Counted from the stretch's first letter, positions 37,278 to 45,859 are shown. The stretch: 64,000 nucleotides of DNA from Serratia marcescens subsp. marcescens ATCC 13880 (GCF_017299535.1 NZ_CP071238.1:3224001-3288000); one strand, 5' to 3'. Notes: generated by a model from the sequence alone, not told the origin. Numbers and translations are program-made.

Positions 37278-38201
37278 TCAACGCACCAGCGCCAACGCGC
37301 GCTTCTCCTGGCAGCGGCCGCCGGCGATCGACAGCAACAGGTCTTTCACCAGCAGCGCCGGGGCGGACAGCGCCTGTTGGCTCGACATGCACAGTGACAG
37401 CGGCACCGACATCGTCGGCGCATTGATGCGCGCCATCCAGGCCTTGGCCGGGCCGATCATCGCGCGCGCCACCGATTCCGGCAGCACGGTCGCCCCTAAC
37501 CCGCTGGCGATCGCGGCGCTCAGCGCGCCCGAGGATTCGATCTCCCCCACCACGTTGGCAGCCAGCTTGCGCAGCGCCATCGCCTCCTCCAGCTGGTTGC
37601 GCACCGCATCGCCCTCACGCGGCAGGAACAGGTTCAGCCGCGCCACGTCCAGCAGCTCGACGCTGTTGCCGGGATGCGGCACCGCGCGCGTCGCCACCAG
37701 ATAAAGATCTTCCCGCATCAATGCGATGGCGTGCAGCCCGGCGGGCATTTTGGCGCCGTAGACCATCGCCATGTCCAGCGTCTGGTTAGCCACCTGCCCG
37801 GCCAACGCCGCGCCGCCGTTTTCATGCAGGCTGAGCAGGATGCCCGGCTGCTGATCGCGCAGGGTCTGCAACAGCGGCAGCGCCAGCTGCGCCGCGGTGC
37901 TGCCCGACGCCAGCCCGAGCGACACCTGGCCGCTCATCGCCTGCCCGGCGCTGTTGACCGCGCTCTGCGCCTGCTCGCACTGGCGCAGAATGGTCTGCGC
38001 GTGGGCATACAGAATGTTGCCGGCCTCGGTCGGCTGCACCCCGCGCTTGGTGCGGATCAGCAGCTGTTGCTTCAACTCTCCTTCCAGCGTCGCCAACTGC
38101 TGGCTGAGCGCCGGTTGGGCGATGTGCAACACCTCCGCCGCCTGAGTCAGGCTGCCGATATCGACGATTTTCACGAAGTACTTCAGACGTCTGAAATTCA
38201 T
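37278..38201 (-). CDS. nac: Nitrogen assimilation regulator Nac (LysR family)
   Basis: A 307-residue LysR protein that I recognise as Nac by its N-terminus: NFRRLKYFVKIVDIGSLTQAAEVLHIAQPALSQQLATLEGELKQQLLIRTKRGVQPTEAG is nearly identical to Klebsiella and E. coli Nac. Later blocks such as EDLYLVATRA, LNLFLPREGDAVRNQLEEA and GEIESSGALSAAIASGLGATVLPES also fit. Nac couples sigma-70 operons to nitrogen limitation under NtrC. It lies near an asn tRNA, as in E. coli. In Klebsiella its promoter is sigma-54 dependent; I looked upstream but found no convincing -24/-12 with right spacing. Confidence 0.9.
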   Translation of the reverse strand: MNFRRLKYFVKIVDIGSLTQAAEVLHIAQPALSQQLATLEGELKQQLLIRTKRGVQPTEAGNILYAHAQTILRQCEQAQSAVNSAGQAMSGQVSLGLASGSTAAQLALPLLQTLRDQQPGILLSLHENGGAALAGQVANQTLDMAMVYGAKMPAGLHAIALMREDLYLVATRAVPHPGNSVELLDVARLNLFLPREGDAVRNQLEEAMALRKLAANVVGEIESSGALSAAIASGLGATVLPESVARAMIGPAKAWMARINAPTMSVPLSLCMSSQQALSAPALLVKDLLLSIAGGRCQEKRALALVR

Positions 38202-38492
38202 AGTGCCTCCAGCGAGCCGCTAAATTGAGAATGCCGAAATCCGGTCATGCAATCACAGCAAGATCCAGGCCAGAGTCGGTAAACGGCCGTGGAAGCGGGG
38301 TACAAGGCGGTAAATGGCCGTTCGCCGGGCGGCGCGCGCCACCGCGCAGGGCAACCGTTGCACCATCGGCAGGCAACGGCGCCGATCAACGGGCAATTCG
38401 GCGACGCTGCGCGCGGGATAAGCGACAAAAGCGAGAAAAAGCAGCAGGTTGGGCAATCTTGCAGCAAACGAACGCATCGGACGTCTTCACGC
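38202..38492. other. Intergenic region between nac and tRNA-Asn copy 2
   Basis: About 290 bp. It should hold the nac promoter (leftward) but I see no clear sigma-54 or sigma-70 element. ORFs here have no support. Confidence 0.4.
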
Positions 38493-38521
38493 TTTACAAG
38501 CCGCAACCGCCCCGCTATTAT
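38493..38521 (+). promoter_or_regulatory. Promoter of tRNA-Asn copy 2
   Basis: TTTACA (38493-38498), 17-bp spacer, TATTAT (38516-38521), then the same CGCCCCG discriminator as copy 1. The -35/spacer sequences differ between copies, while everything from the discriminator through the tRNA is the same. Confidence 0.75.
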
Positions 38522-38539
38522 TCGCCCCGTTCACACGAT

Positions 38540-38615
38540 TCCTCTGTAGTTCAGTCGGTAGAACGGCGGACTGTTAATCCGTATGTCACTGGTTCGAGTC
38601 CAGTCAGAGGAGCCA
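38540..38615 (+). tRNA. tRNA-Asn (anticodon GTT), copy 2
   Basis: 76 bases identical to the copy at 24751-24826, with encoded CCA and the same following ATATTTAGAGAAGCCCGCT. The two form a direct repeat 13,789 bp apart. Confidence 0.95.
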
Positions 38616-38624
38616 TATTTAGAG

Positions 38625-38657
38625 AAGCCCGCTCAGGGAAACCCGAGCGGGCTTTTT
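38625..38657 (+). terminator. Intrinsic terminator of tRNA-Asn copy 2
   Basis: Stem AAGCCCGCTC/GAGCGGGCTT followed by TTT. The apex differs from copy 1 by compensating changes (TTAAG/CTTAA against TCAGG/CCCGA), so the structure rather than the sequence is kept. Confidence 0.88.
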
Positions 38658-38672
38658 GCCTTTTAGCCGCCG

Positions 38673-39113
38673 TCAAAAGCTGCGTTTCGCCACCAGATAG
38701 GCGCCCGCCACCAGCAGCAGAGCGCCGACCAGCGCCGGCAGATTCTCGCGCAGCGCCGCCGGGCCGGCGCGGTAGACGTCCGCCAACAGCCCCATGCACA
38801 ACTGGCTGGCGACCAGGATCGAGATGGTCGCCGCCGCCCCCAGCTTCTGGTAACCCAGAATGCCGGCGAACACGAACAGCGATCCCAACAGCCCCGGCAA
38901 CAGCATCCACCACCTGGCGGCGCCAGTCACTTCCGCCACCGCGCCGAGGCCGTTTTTGGCCAGCAGCAGCCCCACCAGCAACAACAAACCGACGCTGGAG
39001 TTGATCACCAGCGTAATGAGGATGGTCGAAACGCTTTCGGTAATGCGCACCATCAGCAGATTCTGCACCACCAGCCCCATTCCCGCCGCGATCAGCAGTA
39101 ACAGCATATTCAT
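38673..39113 (-). CDS. DMT-superfamily membrane transporter (DUF606/YdcZ-like)
   Basis: A 146-residue inner-membrane protein with four to five helices: MLLLLIAAGMGLVVQNLLMVRI, TILITLVINSSVGLLLLVGLLLA, WWMLLPGLLGSLFVFAGILGYQKLGAAATISILVASQLCMGLLAD, LPALVGALLLVAGAYLV. Half-size DMT proteins of this kind usually act as dimers; substrate unknown. The ATG at 39113 begins the first helix. It follows the acetyltransferase gene by 17 bp, so they share a message. Confidence 0.8.
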   Translation of the reverse strand: MNMLLLLIAAGMGLVVQNLLMVRITESVSTILITLVINSSVGLLLLVGLLLAKNGLGAVAEVTGAARWWMLLPGLLGSLFVFAGILGYQKLGAAATISILVASQLCMGLLADVYRAGPAALRENLPALVGALLLVAGAYLVAKRSF

Positions 39114-39130
39114 CGCCCTGCCCCCCGGGA

Positions 39131-39649
39131 TCAGCGCGCGGGCGGCGTCGCCCGCTCGTCGAGCGTCAGCTGCAGGAACGTCAGATCCAGCCATTGGCCG
39201 AATTTGGCGCCCACCTGTTCCATGCGCCCCACGTCGCGGAACCCCAGCGCCAGATGCAGCTTAATCGAGGCCTGATTGCCGGATTCGATGCCGGCCACCA
39301 TCACATGTTTGCCGATTTCCCGCGCCCGTGCGATCAGCGCCAGCAGCAGCGCCTTGCCAATCCCTGCGCCGCGATGCGCCTGATGAACATACACCGAATG
39401 TTCCACGGTATGGCGATAGCCATCCCAGGCGCGCCAGTCGCCGAACGACGCATAGCCGATCGCCTCGTCCGCGGCGTTCACCGCCACCAGCACCGGGTAG
39501 CCCGCCGCCTGGCGTTCGCCGATCCACGCCGCACGGTTGGCCGCATCCACGGTTTGTTCATTCCAGATGGCGGTGCTGTTCAACACCGCGTCGTTATAGA
39601 TAGCGGCAATCGCCGCGCTATCGTTGAGCGTCGCATTTCGTATAATCAT
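39131..39649 (-). CDS. mnaT: GNAT N-acetyltransferase, MnaT/YncA type (methionine sulfone/PPT)
   Basis: A 172-residue GNAT enzyme, same length and very similar to E. coli MnaT (YncA). Recognisable runs are IAAIYNDAVLNSTAIWNEQTVDAANRAAW, GYASFGDWRAWDGYRHTVEHSVYVHQAHRGAGIGKALL with the acetyl-CoA loop (HRGAGIGKAL), and GKHVMVAGIESGNQASIKLH. It N-acetylates toxic amino acids such as methionine sulfoximine or phosphinothricin. It is divergent from the XRE regulator gene by 38 bp and leads the DMT transporter gene. Confidence 0.88.
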   Translation of the reverse strand: MIIRNATLNDSAAIAAIYNDAVLNSTAIWNEQTVDAANRAAWIGERQAAGYPVLVAVNAADEAIGYASFGDWRAWDGYRHTVEHSVYVHQAHRGAGIGKALLLALIARAREIGKHVMVAGIESGNQASIKLHLALGFRDVGRMEQVGAKFGQWLDLTFLQLTLDERATPPAR

Positions 39650-39687
39650 GGTTTACCCCGGCCAATTGTCCACTATAATACTACGAT

Positions 39688-40257
39688 ATGAATATTAAAT
39701 TAGACAATCTAAATCAGCTGATCGGCGCGCGCATTCGCATTGAACGCGAGGCGCGCCACTGGTCGCTGTCCGATCTGGCCGAACGGGCGGGCGTCTCACG
39801 GGCGATGGTGCATAAGATCGAGCGCGGCGAGAGCAGCCCGACGGCGATGCTGTTGGGCAGACTGGCGGGGGCGTTCGGCCTCAGCATGTCCAAACTGATC
39901 GCCCGCGCGGAAACGCAAGAAGGCCGGCTGCTGCGCCGGGAAGATCAACCGGTCTGGGTCGATCCTGAGAGCGGCTACGTGCGGCGCCACGTGTCGCCGC
40001 GCACCGATCTGCCGCTCGATCTGGTGCGCATCGAACTGCCGGCCGGCGCGGCGATCCCGATGCCGGCTTCGGTGTATGCCTTCAAGCGTCAGCTGATCTG
40101 GGTTTTATCCGGCGAGCTGGTCTTTCTTGAGGGCGACGCGCGCCATGAAATGGCCGAAGGAGACTGCCTGGAGCTCGGCCCACCGGCGGACTGCCGCTTT
40201 GAAAACCAAAGCGATGAGGCATGCGTGTATATGGTGGCGGTGCTGAGCGCCGCCTGA
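39688..40257 (+). CDS. XRE-family regulator with C-terminal cupin
   Basis: A 189-residue regulator. N-terminal helix-turn-helix (residues about 10-65: IGARIRIEREARHWSLSDLAERAGVSRAMVHKIERGESSPTAMLLGRLAGAFGLSMSKL) and a cupin sensor domain (about 110-185). A TATAAT sits about 10 bp before the start, so the promoter is very close. Only 38 bp separate it from mnaT, so it very probably controls mnaT and the DMT gene as well as itself. Confidence 0.85.
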   Translation: MNIKLDNLNQLIGARIRIEREARHWSLSDLAERAGVSRAMVHKIERGESSPTAMLLGRLAGAFGLSMSKLIARAETQEGRLLRREDQPVWVDPESGYVRRHVSPRTDLPLDLVRIELPAGAAIPMPASVYAFKRQLIWVLSGELVFLEGDARHEMAEGDCLELGPPADCRFENQSDEACVYMVAVLSAA

Positions 40258-40270
40258 CGGCTCGCCGGCG

Positions 40271-40564
40271 CTATCCCTGCGTCGGCTGGTTATAGCCGGC
40301 GTGGAAAAACTTCTCCGCCAACCGGCTGTCGCCGCCGGAGAAGAACTCGCTCATCGGCTCGCTGCCGAGGCCATAGGCGCGGCTGAGCTGCCCGGCCTCG
40401 AACGCCGCCCGGTTCTCGTCGCCGCAGCGCTGCGCCAAATGGTGCGCATAACCGAGCACGAAACCGCGCTTGTAGTCGGAGCAAAAGCGCGACAGCTCCG
40501 CCTCCGGCTTCAGGTTCTCCGCCTTTAACCCCGCCAACAGCCCTTTGCCAAAATGATCTCCCAC
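40271..40564 (-). CDS. YghW-like DUF2623 small protein, GTG start
   Basis: A 97-residue protein matching E. coli YghW by DHFGKGLLAGLKAE ... FCSDYKRGFVLGYAHH and FFHAGYNQPT. Family of unknown function. I choose the GTG at 40564, because GAGGAGG lies 6 bp upstream and homology starts right after it. An ATG seven codons earlier overlaps that ribosome site and is unlikely. Confidence 0.78.
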   Translation of the reverse strand: MGDHFGKGLLAGLKAENLKPEAELSRFCSDYKRGFVLGYAHHLAQRCGDENRAAFEAGQLSRAYGLGSEPMSEFFSGGDSRLAEKFFHAGYNQPTQG

Positions 40565-40654
40565 GGGTTCCTCCTCACCACGCAATCGCTATATAACAAA
40601 ATATATATCGAATGAGCGAACGAGAACATACTTCCTAAGTTTTACTCGCCGCAT

Positions 40655-40677
40655 AAAAAAGGCCCGCCAAGCGGGCC
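40655..40677 (-). terminator. Intrinsic terminator, leftward, after nitroreductase gene
   Basis: A 7-bp stem (GGCCCGC/GCGGGCC) followed by T6 on the minus strand, 18 bp after the stop codon. Confidence 0.85.
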
Positions 40678-40694
40678 TGCGAGAAAGCGGGCAA

Positions 40695-41282
40695 TCACAG
40701 CGTGAAATTCAGCCCTTCGCTGACGGTCTTGCCCAGCGGCAGGCGGCCCGACGGCGCCTCTTTTTCCTGCAGGAAATCCGGCAGGCGGGCTTTGTCGCCC
40801 GGTTTGCCGATCGCCACCATAGCGTGCACCGCATAGTCGTCCGGCAGCTGCAACGCCGCTTTGATCTTGTCGTGGTGAATGCCGCTCATGCAGTGGGTCA
40901 GCCAGCCTTTCAGATGCGCCTGATGCGCCAGGTTGGCCCAGGCCGCGCCGGTGTCGAACGCATGGGTCGGGTTGTCCACCAGCCGCTCGCCGTTCAGGCT
41001 GGTGGTTTTGGAGACGATCACCACCAGCGCCGAGGCGTGTTGCGCCCAGCCGCGGTTGAAGTCGATCAGGAACTCCAGGTAGTTCTCCCAGCTGTCGGAG
41101 CCGTGCTTGCTGTAGGCAAAGCGCCACGGCTGAATGTTGTAGGCCGAAGGCGACCAGCGCGCCGCTTCAAAGAAGCTCAGCAGCGTTTGATCGTCGATGG
41201 CGTCGTTGGTCATCGCGCGCGGCGACCAACGCTCGATAAATTGCGCGTCAATCGGGTAATCGGAGATTCTTGGCTGGCTCAT
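40695..41282 (-). CDS. Nitroreductase-family FMN oxidoreductase
   Basis: A 195-residue flavoenzyme: FIERWSPRAMTNDAIDDQTLLSFFEAARWSPSAYNIQPWRFAY is the FMN-phosphate and NAD(P)H-binding N-terminus (R-S-x-R variant WSPRA), and VAIGKPGDKARLPDF is near the C-terminus. Probably a homodimer reducing nitro compounds or quinones. LPDFLQEKEAPSGRLPLGKTV is common in this subgroup. Monocistronic. Confidence 0.85.
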   Translation of the reverse strand: MSQPRISDYPIDAQFIERWSPRAMTNDAIDDQTLLSFFEAARWSPSAYNIQPWRFAYSKHGSDSWENYLEFLIDFNRGWAQHASALVVIVSKTTSLNGERLVDNPTHAFDTGAAWANLAHQAHLKGWLTHCMSGIHHDKIKAALQLPDDYAVHAMVAIGKPGDKARLPDFLQEKEAPSGRLPLGKTVSEGLNFTL

Positions 41283-41351
41283 GATAGGTTCTCGCAGTGA
41301 AGTAAAAACAAAAGTTCGCTGATATTCCCACAGCTTAGGACGGTAAAACTT

Positions 41352-42248
41352 TTATTTCGTGCCATTGCCTTGCGGCAGTTCCCGCTGCAGCCAGGCCAGA
41401 AACGCCCTGACCGGCGGGTGCCGCTCGCGCCCCGGCGCGCACAGCACGCTGTAGGCGGCGCCCGGTACGCGCACCTCCGGCCGGTACGCCACCAGCAGAC
41501 CGTTGTCCACCATCTCGGACACCATCACCGAGCTGGCGAGCACCCATCCCTGCCCGGCCACCGCCGCCTGCAGGGCGTAATGCTCCTCGTGATAGCTGCG
41601 CATCGCCGCATGGCGCTGCCACCAGTCCACGCCGGCGGCCCGGCACCAGTCATGCCAGCCGCTGTCGTACAGCGCCGAATCCCCCCACTTGACGGTGATC
41701 AGCACCGGGTTTTCCGGTTCGGCGGCGGCCAACCCCGGCGCGGCGTAAACGCCAAAGCTCTCCTCCAGCCGCGCCGCCAGATGCAGCGCGGGATATTGCG
41801 CGCGGCTGTAGCGCACCGCCACATCCACGCTGGCGTCCTGCTGCAGATCGATCACCTCGGCGCAGGCCTCCAGGCGCACCAGATAGTGCGGGTACGCCTG
41901 GTAGAAACGCCCCAGGCGCGGCACCAACCACAGCGCCGCGAACGAGTGCGTCACCGAGACGCACAGCGAGCCGCTGCTGGGCTGCGGCCGCAGACCCTCA
42001 AGCGTGGCGGCGACGTCCAGCAGCGCGCCATGCACTCCGGCAAACAGCGTTTCGCCCTTCGCCGTCAGCCGCACACCGCGCGGCACCCGCTCGAACAACG
42101 CAAAACCCAGCTGCTGTTCCAGCGCCTTGATCTGGTGCGAAATCGCCGTCGGCGTCACCGCCAGCTCGGCCGCCGCCAGCTTGAAGCTGCGCAGGCGAGC
42201 GGCGGATTCAAAGGTGCGTAACGCGTTGACGGGCAGCGTGGCGAACAT
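41352..42248 (-). CDS. LysR-family regulator, GcvA-like
   Basis: A 298-residue LysR protein. The N-terminus LPVNALRTFESAARLRSFKLAAAELAVTPTAISHQIKALEQQLGFALFERVPRGVRLT is the GcvA-subfamily helix-turn-helix. It is divergent from the flavin reductase gene with 115 bp between, so it very likely regulates that gene. Confidence 0.86.
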   Translation of the reverse strand: MFATLPVNALRTFESAARLRSFKLAAAELAVTPTAISHQIKALEQQLGFALFERVPRGVRLTAKGETLFAGVHGALLDVAATLEGLRPQPSSGSLCVSVTHSFAALWLVPRLGRFYQAYPHYLVRLEACAEVIDLQQDASVDVAVRYSRAQYPALHLAARLEESFGVYAAPGLAAAEPENPVLITVKWGDSALYDSGWHDWCRAAGVDWWQRHAAMRSYHEEHYALQAAVAGQGWVLASSVMVSEMVDNGLLVAYRPEVRVPGAAYSVLCAPGRERHPPVRAFLAWLQRELPQGNGTK

Positions 42249-42363
42249 GGCGAAGCCTCTTGGGATGAGTTGAATTCATCCTGGCAGAAAAACCGTCATT
42301 TGTCGCCTGCGGACGCTTGCCTCTAGATTAAGGCTGAGTTCACTTCACACCAAGGAACATGAC

Positions 42364-42999
42364 ATGAATACAACTCATCAATCCAAACGCCTGGTGGTGC
42401 TGGTCGGCAGTCCGCGCCGCGACGGCAACAGCGCCACGCTGGCGCAGGCGATCATGGCGGGCGCCGCCGAAGCCGGCACTTCCGCCAGCCTGCATTTTCT
42501 CGACGATTACCTGAGCGGTTTCCTGAGCGATGAACGCCATACGCCGCCGCCGACCGATCGCTACGCCGAGCTGTTCCTGGAGCACTTCCTGCCGGCCGAC
42601 GGCGCGGTATTTTGCACGCCGATTTACTGGTACGGCATGTCGGCGCAAACCAAGGCCTTTTTCGATCGCTCGTTCAGCTTTTATTCCAACGCCTACCCTC
42701 AGGCGGAACAGGTGCACCAACGCATGAGCGGCAAACGCATCGGGCTGGCGGTGGCGTCGGAAGAAACTTATCCCGGCGCGGCGCTGGGCATCGTGCATCA
42801 GATCCAGGAGTTCAGCCGCTACACCCATTCCGCCTTCGTCGGGCTGGTGCACGGCGCCGGCAACCAGCGCGGCGAGATCGCCCGCGATCCGCGCAACCCG
42901 CTGCGGGCCGCCCGCGAGTTGGGGCGCGAGTTCTTCACCCGCCCCTACTCGGATTATCAGATGGACAGCCCGCGCAGCACGCAGGTTTGGACGGAATAG
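42364..42999 (+). CDS. NAD(P)H-dependent flavodoxin-fold oxidoreductase
   Basis: A 211-residue protein of the NADPH-dependent FMN reductase/iron-sulfur flavoprotein group. The FMN phosphate loop is GSPRRDGNS (about 18-26) and the isoalloxazine strand is CTPIYWYGMSAQTKAFFDRS. It has no cysteine cluster. It could supply reduced flavin to the neighbouring two-component monooxygenases, which otherwise lack a reductase (SsuE) here; this is inference. It is convergent with the SfnB-type gene (9 bp apart) and divergent from a LysR gene. Confidence 0.8.
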   Translation: MNTTHQSKRLVVLVGSPRRDGNSATLAQAIMAGAAEAGTSASLHFLDDYLSGFLSDERHTPPPTDRYAELFLEHFLPADGAVFCTPIYWYGMSAQTKAFFDRSFSFYSNAYPQAEQVHQRMSGKRIGLAVASEETYPGAALGIVHQIQEFSRYTHSAFVGLVHGAGNQRGEIARDPRNPLRAARELGREFFTRPYSDYQMDSPRSTQVWTE

Positions 43000-43007
43000 C
43001 CTCGGCC

Positions 43008-44225
43008 TCAACCGCCACTGCCGATTTGCCAGATAAAGGTCGGCGTATGGCGGTTAATTTCCCAGTCACCGATATTGCGCGCCTTGTAGATCACCGGATT
43101 ATGTGAAGAGAGCGTGCGCGCATTGCGCCAGTGGCGATCCAACGCCTTGCCGGTACGGGTATCTGAAGCGCCGAGCGCATTGAACAATTCACCGGCGGCG
43201 CGCTGCACCCACTCCCCGGCGATGACCTGCGCCCTGGCGGCGTCCAGCTCCGCCGTCACGTTAAGCGCCTGCAGCAGCGCTTCATCGCCGGATCGATGCG
43301 CCTCGTAAGCCTGCTGCAGCGAGGACGTCGCTTTTAGCACCGTCGCCTCAACCGCATAGGCCCAGGCGCTGATTTGCCCCACCACCTGCTGGATCTGCAC
43401 GTCGTCCTTCACCCAACCGGCGTTGCCGTGGCTATAGATCCTTTTACGTTGCCTCACGCCCTCGCCGACGTCTCGCAGCACCGCGCGGCCGATCCCCGCC
43501 AGCGTCGCCAGCAACACATGCTGATAGAACGCAGTTTGGTAGCGGAAGCGCTCGGCAAAGTCATAGACGTGCGCCTGCTCGACCCGCGCATCAATAAAAC
43601 GCGTGGTGCCGCTGCCGGTAGTGCGTTGGCCAAATCCGTCCCAGTCGTCGTCGCGCTCTACGCCCGGCTGGGCGACGTTCACCAAAGCGATCACCGGGCC
43701 GCCGCTGTCGCTGCGCTCGGCATACACGTCGATCCAATCGGCAAACAGACTGCCGGTGCTGTAAAATTTCTCGCCGTTGAGCGACCAGCCGTCGGCCTGC
43801 GGCGTTACCCGGGTATTGACCTGCCCCAGCTTCACGCCGCCGATCTCGGTCCAACCGCTGCCGACCAGCTCGCCGTCGAGAAAGCGTTCGAACCAGCGAT
43901 CGCGCTCCGGGCCGTCCGGCGCGTTCAGCCGATCTTCCACGAAGGCGAAATGCGCCCGCAGCGCCTGCGGCAGGTTAGAGTCCGCCTCCGCCAGTTCGGC
44001 CAGCAGTTCGAACAGCTGCGGCAACGAAGCGCCGTCGCCGCCCTTTTCACGCGGGAGGCGCACCCTGCCGAACCCCGCTTCTTTCAGCCAACGGATCGGT
44101 TCATGCGGCAGCGTGCGCGACAGCTCGCGCTCCACCGCCCCGGCGGCGATTTCGGCGAAGATCGGCCGAAATCGCGCGGCCAGCTGTGCGTAGTCTGCTC
44201 CGGTGGATAACAGGTGTTGCGTCAT
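43008..44225 (-). CDS. SfnB/DszC-type flavin-dependent sulfur-acquisition oxidoreductase
   Basis: A 405-residue acyl-CoA-dehydrogenase-fold enzyme of the SfnB group, relatives of DszC that use FMNH2 and oxygen. Traits are WLKEAGFGRVRLPREKGGDGASLPQLFELLAELAEADSNLPQALRAHFAF, GWTEIGGVKL with NGEKFYSTGSLFADWIDVYAERSD, and RTLSSHNPVIYKARNIGDWEINRHTPTF at the end. Expected substrate is an organosulfur compound (for example sulfones). It is last in the leftward series, 17 bp after the MFS gene. Confidence 0.8.
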   Translation of the reverse strand: MTQHLLSTGADYAQLAARFRPIFAEIAAGAVERELSRTLPHEPIRWLKEAGFGRVRLPREKGGDGASLPQLFELLAELAEADSNLPQALRAHFAFVEDRLNAPDGPERDRWFERFLDGELVGSGWTEIGGVKLGQVNTRVTPQADGWSLNGEKFYSTGSLFADWIDVYAERSDSGGPVIALVNVAQPGVERDDDWDGFGQRTTGSGTTRFIDARVEQAHVYDFAERFRYQTAFYQHVLLATLAGIGRAVLRDVGEGVRQRKRIYSHGNAGWVKDDVQIQQVVGQISAWAYAVEATVLKATSSLQQAYEAHRSGDEALLQALNVTAELDAARAQVIAGEWVQRAAGELFNALGASDTRTGKALDRHWRNARTLSSHNPVIYKARNIGDWEINRHTPTFIWQIGSGG

Positions 44226-44242
44226 GTCAGTGTCCTCTGTGG

Positions 44243-45676
44243 TTAAGCGCGATCGGCCAGATCGTCAATATCGCGCGCCGTCGGTTCAAAGCGAATGATC
44301 AGTAGGAAGACGATGGGGATCGCCGCCGCCAGTGAAACAATCCAAAACATGTCGGTGCCGAAGCGCGCCTGCAAAATCGGCAGAATAAACAGCGCCAGCG
44401 CGCTGCCGATACCGGACAGCGAACGGCCGAAACCGACGCCGGTGGCGCGGATCGCCGTCGGGTAAGAGAGCGCCGGGTAAATCATCATCTGCGCGCCGGG
44501 GCCGAATCCTTCGGCGAACAGCCATAGGCCCAACATCAGGATCGCCAGCCCAACGCCGAACGCCGCCTGCGGATGTCCGATCAACGCCAGGGCAATCAGC
44601 GCGATAAACTGCAGCGCGAATCCGGCAATCGCCACGTGGCGCGACGGATACTTCCATGCCAGACGCATGCCGAGCAGGCCACCGGTAAAAGCGAACAGCA
44701 CGTTCAGCCCGAGCGAAGCGGAGATAGTTTCAAACACCCCGGCGCCGAGAAACTGCGCCAGAATCGACGGCAGAAAGAAGGCGATGGCGGTGTATTCAAA
44801 GGAAATGCAAACGTTCATCACGCTGGCGACCAGAGTGCGCTCGCGGTACGGCTTGCGGAACAGCACGCGGAAGCTGACCTTCGGCGGCGGCGCCGGTTGG
44901 GCGGCGTCAGGTTCCGCCTCATGGGCGGCAATGCCGTATGACTCGCGCAGGATGCGCGCCGCCTCTTTCAGATCGCCCTGGTTAGCGGCCCACAGCGGCG
45001 ACTCGTTCATAAACTTGCTGCGCACCATGATGATCAGCAACGCCGGCACGGCGCCGAAAATCAACGAGGCGCGCCACAGCCAGTTCGCGTATTCGGCCGG
45101 CAATAGAAAATAGAGCGCAAAGATGATCAGAAAACACACCGACGAAGCGGCGTACCACATCGGGCACCAGGCCGCCAGGCGCGACGCCTTGTTGGCCTTG
45201 CCGGTGAATTTGGAGAATTCGGCCAGATAGGCCATCGCCACCGGCAAATCAATGCCGACGCCGATACCCATCAAAAAGCGCGCGCCGATCAGCACCCAGA
45301 CGTTGGGCGCCAGCCCGGCGGCGATGGCGGAAACCACAAAAAACAGCATATCGGCCATAAACACCTGATAGCGGCCATACTTGTCGGTCAACCAGCCGCC
45401 GACCAGGTTGCCGAGAATGGTCCCGACCATGATCGAAGAAGTTACCACCCCGGTCAGCAGCGGGCTGAGGCTGAATTCACGCACCACGTCATCGATGCCG
45501 TAAGACAGCGTGGTCAGGTCATAGGCATCGAGAAAAACACCGCCCAGCGCCAACAGCACGATCATGCGCGCATGGGTATTTTTCTCGCTGCGCTGGTTAA
45601 TCAAACGCGCCACATCGCTGGCCGAGCCGATGGGCGCAGATAACGGCGGCGCGGTATCGATATTTAAGGTACTCAT
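44243..45676 (-). CDS. MFS transporter (metabolite:H+ symporter)
   Basis: A 477-residue 12-helix major-facilitator protein: LGGVFLDAYDLTTLSYGIDDVVREF (helix 1 with the Asp), GGWLTDKYGRYQVF (loop 2-3 motif), GARFLMGIGVGIDLPVAMAYLAEF (helix 4) and RATGVGFGRSLSGIGSALALFILP are all visible. It is read with the SfnB-type gene. A co-imported organosulfur compound is plausible from context. The start at 45676 has GAGGAAG 5 bp upstream. Confidence 0.83.
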   Translation of the reverse strand: MSTLNIDTAPPLSAPIGSASDVARLINQRSEKNTHARMIVLLALGGVFLDAYDLTTLSYGIDDVVREFSLSPLLTGVVTSSIMVGTILGNLVGGWLTDKYGRYQVFMADMLFFVVSAIAAGLAPNVWVLIGARFLMGIGVGIDLPVAMAYLAEFSKFTGKANKASRLAAWCPMWYAASSVCFLIIFALYFLLPAEYANWLWRASLIFGAVPALLIIMVRSKFMNESPLWAANQGDLKEAARILRESYGIAAHEAEPDAAQPAPPPKVSFRVLFRKPYRERTLVASVMNVCISFEYTAIAFFLPSILAQFLGAGVFETISASLGLNVLFAFTGGLLGMRLAWKYPSRHVAIAGFALQFIALIALALIGHPQAAFGVGLAILMLGLWLFAEGFGPGAQMMIYPALSYPTAIRATGVGFGRSLSGIGSALALFILPILQARFGTDMFWIVSLAAAIPIVFLLIIRFEPTARDIDDLADRA

Positions 45677-45807
45677 AGCTTCCTCGTTGTAATTGGCAGG
45701 TGACACCTCGTTTATAGGGTGAAAAAATTACGCCGACAAACAACAATTTCTTCTATAAATATCATTAATATCAATAAATTAAACACGGTTACAGCGTAAC
45801 AAAAACG

Positions 45808-45831
45808 CCGGATTAACGCGCGTTAATCCGG
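45808..45831 (-). terminator. Perfect 24-bp palindrome, terminator of the sulfur operon
   Basis: CCGGATTAACGC/GCGTTAATCCGG is a perfect 12-bp stem with no loop bases, followed by a T tract on the minus strand. It lies 28 bp after the MetQ-like gene and before the MFS gene, dividing the island into two transcripts unless read through. Confidence 0.8.
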
Positions 45832-45859
45832 TCTTTATCACGGTCATTTCGGGCGGGGA

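Noticed and set aside
38202..38300. Sigma-54 promoter for nac
   Set aside because: Klebsiella nac uses sigma-54, and TTGCTG-TGA-TTGCA is readable on the minus strand. The spacing is too short and the invariant GG is absent, so it does not qualify.
24734..38615. Genomic island between tRNA-Asn repeats
   Set aside because: No integrase or mobility genes, and the content (opgB, amn, nac, thiamine genes) is ordinary chromosomal; GC content is like the surroundings.
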